Shown here: piece by piece, positions 14,891 through 17,816 of the stretch
Layout of the letters: every line of letters begins with the position of its first letter
How positions within the stretch are numbered: position 1 is the stretch's first letter
Assembly (NCBI GenBank): GCA_964437215.1
Contig: CAYTFZ010000053.1
Span: forward strand, 1-17,816
Reading direction: 5' to 3'
Length of the DNA stretch: 17,816 bases
From: JAAYAN01 sp964437215
GTDB taxonomy: Bacteria; Bacteroidota; Ignavibacteria; Ignavibacteriales; Melioribacteraceae
The notes under the pieces: generated by a model
What the model was told of the DNA's origin: nothing
What the model saw: the letters and a program-made list of their open reading frames with translations, nothing else
Database searches by the model: none
Position numbers and translations under genes: made by a program

Positions 14891-15781
14891 ATGGATATAC
14901 AAAAGCGGCTTGACAACGCTACGCAGGTAATTGGAGTTATTGGTCACCCTATAAAACATTCTTATTCGCCACTTATGCATAATACTGCTTTCGTACTTGA
15001 CGGATTAAATTACATTTACCTGCCTTTTGATGTTCACACTTCAAACCTTAAAGCTGCATTAAAGGGTATGATTGCCTTCGGTTTTGTTGGTTTTAATGTT
15101 ACCATTCCGCATAAAGAAAAAATAATAGAATTTATGAATGATATTTCGGAAGAAGCCTCTGTAATTGGAGCAGTAAATACTATTTCTAACGAAAACGGCA
15201 AACTTCACGGATATAATACTGATGTTGCCGGTGTTACTGAAACTTTGCTGCCGTTTAAAGATGAACTGGTTGATTCGGAAGTAAGCGTTATAGGAGCAGG
15301 CGGAGCTGCCCGGGCTGTTATTTATGCTTTAATAAGAACATTTAAAGTTGCCAAAATAAATATTATAAACCGTACATTTCAGAAAGCTGAATCTTTAAAA
15401 GAATATTTTGATGCTAAGATGCATTACGACAGTTTTTCAACTTACGAGCTAATGCCTCCTGATATTGTTAAGGTTTTAGGGAACAGTAAACTTATTGTAA
15501 ATACAACATCAATTGGAATGTTTCCAAATATTGACGATACTCCAACAACTATCGGCGAATCTTTTAATGAAAAACAAATTGTTTTTGATATTATTTATAC
15601 ACCGATTAAAACCAAGTTTTTACAGACCGCAGAAAAAAACGGTGCAATTACATTAAACGGATTAAAAATGTTTGTTGAACAAGGCGCCCGTTCTTATGAA
15701 ATATGGACAGGAAATAAGATGCCTGTAGATCCGGTTTATCATACACTGCTTGCAAATCTTCAGAACGACCAGAATATATAA
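14891..15781 (+). CDS. aroE: Shikimate dehydrogenase AroE
   Basis: Reduces 3-dehydroshikimate to shikimate with NADPH in the common aromatic pathway, in the cytoplasm. 296 residues from the ATG at 14891. The substrate-binding end has GVIGHPIKHSYSPLMHN (15-31), GFNVTIPHKE (67-76, catalytic Lys75), AVNTI (94-98) and GYNTDVAG (107-114, Asp111). The nucleotide-binding domain has VIGAGGAARA (133-142) and NRT (160-162), the usual NADP-selecting arginine. The C-terminal NGLKMFVEQGARSYEIW closes over the active site. Length is slightly above the typical ~270-290. All key residues are present. It is the second gene of the TPR operon and is followed at once by a strong terminator. Confidence 0.96.
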   Translation: MDIQKRLDNATQVIGVIGHPIKHSYSPLMHNTAFVLDGLNYIYLPFDVHTSNLKAALKGMIAFGFVGFNVTIPHKEKIIEFMNDISEEASVIGAVNTISNENGKLHGYNTDVAGVTETLLPFKDELVDSEVSVIGAGGAARAVIYALIRTFKVAKINIINRTFQKAESLKEYFDAKMHYDSFSTYELMPPDIVKVLGNSKLIVNTTSIGMFPNIDDTPTTIGESFNEKQIVFDIIYTPIKTKFLQTAEKNGAITLNGLKMFVEQGARSYEIWTGNKMPVDPVYHTLLANLQNDQNI

Positions 15782-15808
15782 GCCGGATACTCGATCCGGC
15801 TTATTTTT
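15779..15808 (+). terminator. Rho-independent terminator after aroE
   Basis: A perfect 10-bp stem (15779-15788 with 15794-15803, core AGCCGGAT) with a 5-base loop, followed by TTTTT. The aroE stop codon forms the first bases of the stem. The convergent aminotransferase gene ends at 15811; the hairpin would also form in its transcript but without a following U-run. Confidence 0.92.
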
Positions 15809-15810
15809 GT

Positions 15811-17004
15811 TTATTTCAATTTTGCTACTACTTCTTTAATTCTTTTAACAGCTTCCACAAGATTATTCATTGATGTTGCGTACGAAAATCTTATACAGTT
15901 TTCTGCTCCGAAAGCACTGCCGGGAACTGCAGCAATCTTTGCTTCGTTAAGGATAAACATCGCAAAATCGTATGAATTGTTGATCTTTTCTGTTCCGAAG
16001 GATTTTCCGATAAGTCCTGATACATCCGGGAAAAGATAAAACGCACCTTCAGGTTTATTGCATTTTATTCCTTCAATAGCGCTTAGTTCTTTATGAAAGA
16101 AATCTCTTCTTTTTTCAAATTCCACACGCATTTTTTCAACTTCGCTTTGATCTGCTGTTAAAGCTTCAACTGTGGCATATTGCGATATTGAACAGGCATT
16201 TGATGTGCTGTGGCTTTGAATTTTATTTATTCCGTTTATAACATCTGCCGGACCGGCAGTATAACCTATTCTCCAACCGGTCATAGAGTAGGATTTCGAA
16301 ACCCCGTTAATAACTATTGTTCTTTTTTTAATTTCTTCGCTAAGAGATGCAAAACTTACAAATTCAAAATTATTATATACAAGTTTCTCGTAAATTTCAT
16401 CGGCAATTACATAAAAGTTATGTCTTAAAACAACTTCGGCAAGAGCTTCAAGTTCTTTCTTTGTATATGCGCTTCCGGTAGGATTTGAAGGATTGCATAA
16501 AATTAAAGCAACTGTTTTATCTGTAACAGCGGCTTCAAGTTCGGCTGGCGTAATTTTGAAATTATTTTCTAATTTTGTATTTATATAAACATTTTTTCCT
16601 TCTGCCATATTTACCATTTCGGGATATGAAACCCAATAGGGTGCAGGAATAATTACTTCGTCATCTTTATCGCAAATTGTAAGCACCGTATTGTAAACAC
16701 TTTGCTTTGCGCCGTTCGATACAATTATTTCGTTTATTCCGTATTCAAGATTATTATCTTTTTTAAGTTTAGCAGCGATAGCTTTTCTTATTTCAACTGT
16801 ACCGGAATTTATAGTGTATATTGTCTTGTTTTCATTTATTGCTTTAATTCCTGCGTCTTTTATATGCTTCGGTGTCGGGAAATCCGGTTCGCCCACACTT
16901 AAATCAATAACGTCTGCACCTTCCGATTTCATTTGTTTAGCTTTTGCCGCAACCTTCATCGTAGGAGATTCTGTTATTTTATTAATTCTTTCTGCTATTT
17001 TCAT
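15811..17004 (-). CDS. Class I PLP-dependent aminotransferase (aspartate/prephenate aminotransferase-like)
   Basis: 397 residues, the family's usual length, cytoplasmic. Motifs for the Thermus-type aspartate aminotransferase group are present: VGEPDFPTP (37-45), SNGAKQSVYN (96-105), Trp124 in PYWVSYPEM, NPSNPTG (171-177, Asn171), ADEIYEKLVY (201-210, Asp202 and Tyr205), the PLP lysine in SKSYSMTGWRIGY (236-248, Lys237) and Arg372 in IRFSYA, which binds the substrate carboxylate. It likely transfers amino groups between aspartate and 2-oxoglutarate. Members of this group often also use prephenate, which would fit with aroE next door in aromatic amino-acid synthesis, but the genes are convergent and substrate cannot be fixed from sequence. 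ATG start with GAGG upstream. Confidence 0.93.
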   Translation of the reverse strand: MKIAERINKITESPTMKVAAKAKQMKSEGADVIDLSVGEPDFPTPKHIKDAGIKAINENKTIYTINSGTVEIRKAIAAKLKKDNNLEYGINEIIVSNGAKQSVYNTVLTICDKDDEVIIPAPYWVSYPEMVNMAEGKNVYINTKLENNFKITPAELEAAVTDKTVALILCNPSNPTGSAYTKKELEALAEVVLRHNFYVIADEIYEKLVYNNFEFVSFASLSEEIKKRTIVINGVSKSYSMTGWRIGYTAGPADVINGINKIQSHSTSNACSISQYATVEALTADQSEVEKMRVEFEKRRDFFHKELSAIEGIKCNKPEGAFYLFPDVSGLIGKSFGTEKINNSYDFAMFILNEAKIAAVPGSAFGAENCIRFSYATSMNNLVEAVKRIKEVVAKLK

Positions 17005-17122
17005 TTTAACCTCAATAATTTATTTATTTGCTCTATTAACTATTGGCAAATATAATTTTAATCATGACAAAAGGAAATTTATTTTAACGGCAAGAGGTTT
17101 TTTTCTTTTCATCTCACTAAAA

Positions 17123-17155
17123 TAAAAAGCCCCATATCTTTAAGATAGGGGCTTT
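17123..17155 (-). terminator. Rho-independent terminator of the YbaK-family gene
   Basis: On the minus strand, AAAGCCCC pairs with GGGGCTTT and an inner TATCT/AGATA stem follows with one bulged A. The hairpin is followed by TTTTTATTTT. It sits about 20 bases beyond the stop at 17176 and insulates the aminotransferase gene downstream. Confidence 0.85.
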
Positions 17156-17175
17156 ATATTAGGGACAAAATCAAT

Positions 17176-17649
17176 TCACACCAAAACTTTTGATGAAAAT
17201 CTTATAATTTTGGGATTAACAAGACTTTCGTAATCTAAATAATTCATTTTAATCAATTCAATATGACTTCCTGCATTAAATGCAATTTCCTCGTCATCTA
17301 CAAGTGAAGCGGCAACAAAAGTATCAACTCCGTAAAGATTTCCAAAAGGAGGCATGGCTCCCACTTCACAACCAGGGAATGCATCTTTAAATTCCTGTTC
17401 AGTCGCAAGTCTTACTCTTTCGGCGCCAAGCGCATCTTTAAGCATTGCGAAATCAACTTTATAAGTAGCTGGCAGAACTGCCATTGCAAGCCTGCCGTCA
17501 ACTTTTACAATCACAGTTTTTGCAATTTTTCTGCCTTTTATATGAGAATACGCAGCTATTTCCTGAGCAGTATATGCTGGAGAATGAGTAATGGTTAAAT
17601 ATTTAACCTTATTAATATTAAGATATTCTTTTAATCTTGAAGCCGGCAT
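17176..17649 (-). CDS. YbaK/EbsC-family aminoacyl-tRNA deacylase
   Basis: 157 residues, a stand-alone copy of the editing domain found in prolyl-tRNA synthetases; family members hydrolyse mischarged tRNA such as Cys- or Ala-tRNA(Pro). Landmarks are HSPAYTAQE (22-30), the conserved lysine in AKTVIVK (43-49, Lys44), MAVLPA (56-61), VGAMPPFGNLYG (96-107) and FNAGSH (124-129). Which mischarged tRNA it edits cannot be decided from sequence. Start ATG at 17647-17649 with GGAGGT, the strongest Shine-Dalgarno in the window, partly inside a hairpin. It appears monocistronic, with its own terminator. Confidence 0.9.
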   Translation of the reverse strand: MPASRLKEYLNINKVKYLTITHSPAYTAQEIAAYSHIKGRKIAKTVIVKVDGRLAMAVLPATYKVDFAMLKDALGAERVRLATEQEFKDAFPGCEVGAMPPFGNLYGVDTFVAASLVDDEEIAFNAGSHIELIKMNYLDYESLVNPKIIRFSSKVLV

Positions 17650-17657
17650 ATTTACCT

Positions 17658-17682
17658 CCAGTTAATTTATGAATTAATCTGG
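17658..17682 (-). promoter_or_regulatory. Hairpin overlapping the Shine-Dalgarno of the YbaK-family gene
   Basis: CCAG-TTAATT pairs with AATTAA-CTGG (10 bp, one bulged base, 4-base loop). Two bases of the GGAGGT ribosome-binding site lie in the stem, so folding could lower translation. The stem is AT-rich and may be incidental. Confidence 0.3.
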
Positions 17683-17816
17683 CCCTTTAGTCCGGTGAAA
17701 TACCTCCCATCCGTTTCCGAATCACGGGTCTTTTAAAAAATAAGGTATGAATTTACAACTAAATAATCAATGGATTAGAAGAGTAAGTAATTTGCGACTA
17801 AATTAAATAAAAAACC

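Noticed and set aside
17650..17816. Riboswitch or tRNA in the right-edge leader
   Set aside because: No cloverleaf or known aptamer core was recognised; only short AT-rich stems are present.

Overview
This AT-rich window looks like a draft contig from a member of the Bacteroidota/Ignavibacteriota lineage. The best single clue is the C-terminal 'YPNPFNPST' sorting sequence on the esterase at the left edge, the hallmark of type IX secretion cargo in that group. The FCB-type methyltransferase relic, the Bacteroidota-like gene families, and the low GC with few strong Shine-Dalgarno sequences fit the same placement. A run of exactly 100 N (2564-2663) marks a scaffold gap, so this is a draft genome or metagenome bin. 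Apart from one plus-strand pair (TPR protein and aroE), everything lies on the minus strand.

Left part (1-5146): a secreted T9SS-type alpha/beta-hydrolase running off the edge; a THUMP-type RNA methyltransferase; a carbonic-anhydrase-like gene split by the scaffold gap; a full-length but frame-broken SAM methyltransferase whose lesions nearly all sit in A/T homopolymers; and a secreted class-C beta-lactamase-family serine hydrolase with its own hairpin terminator.

Centre (5147-10938): the most interesting block, four tightly packed minus-strand genes reading, in transcription order, a 780-residue cytoplasmic coiled-coil protein, a membrane-anchored SGNH/GDSL hydrolase, an MBOAT O-acyltransferase and a DUF1287 protein. 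The joints are a 1-base stop/start overlap, a ~20-base overlap and a 5-base gap. MBOAT plus periplasmic SGNH is the usual chemistry for O-acetylating (or de-acetylating) peptidoglycan or exopolysaccharide. Coupling it to a long, proline-free cytoplasmic rod is unusual and suggests a scaffolded envelope-modification or cell-shape module. This is inference. Just upstream lie a small PH-like protein, the sugar-nucleotide gene rmlA and a secreted protein made of two tandem repeats.

Right part (13188-17816): a divergent intergenic region, then a TPR-repeat protein and shikimate dehydrogenase aroE in one plus-strand operon closed by a strong terminator. Convergent to it is a class I PLP aminotransferase, followed by a terminator and a YbaK-type aminoacyl-tRNA deacylase. 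No tRNA, rRNA, CRISPR array or insertion sequence was seen.
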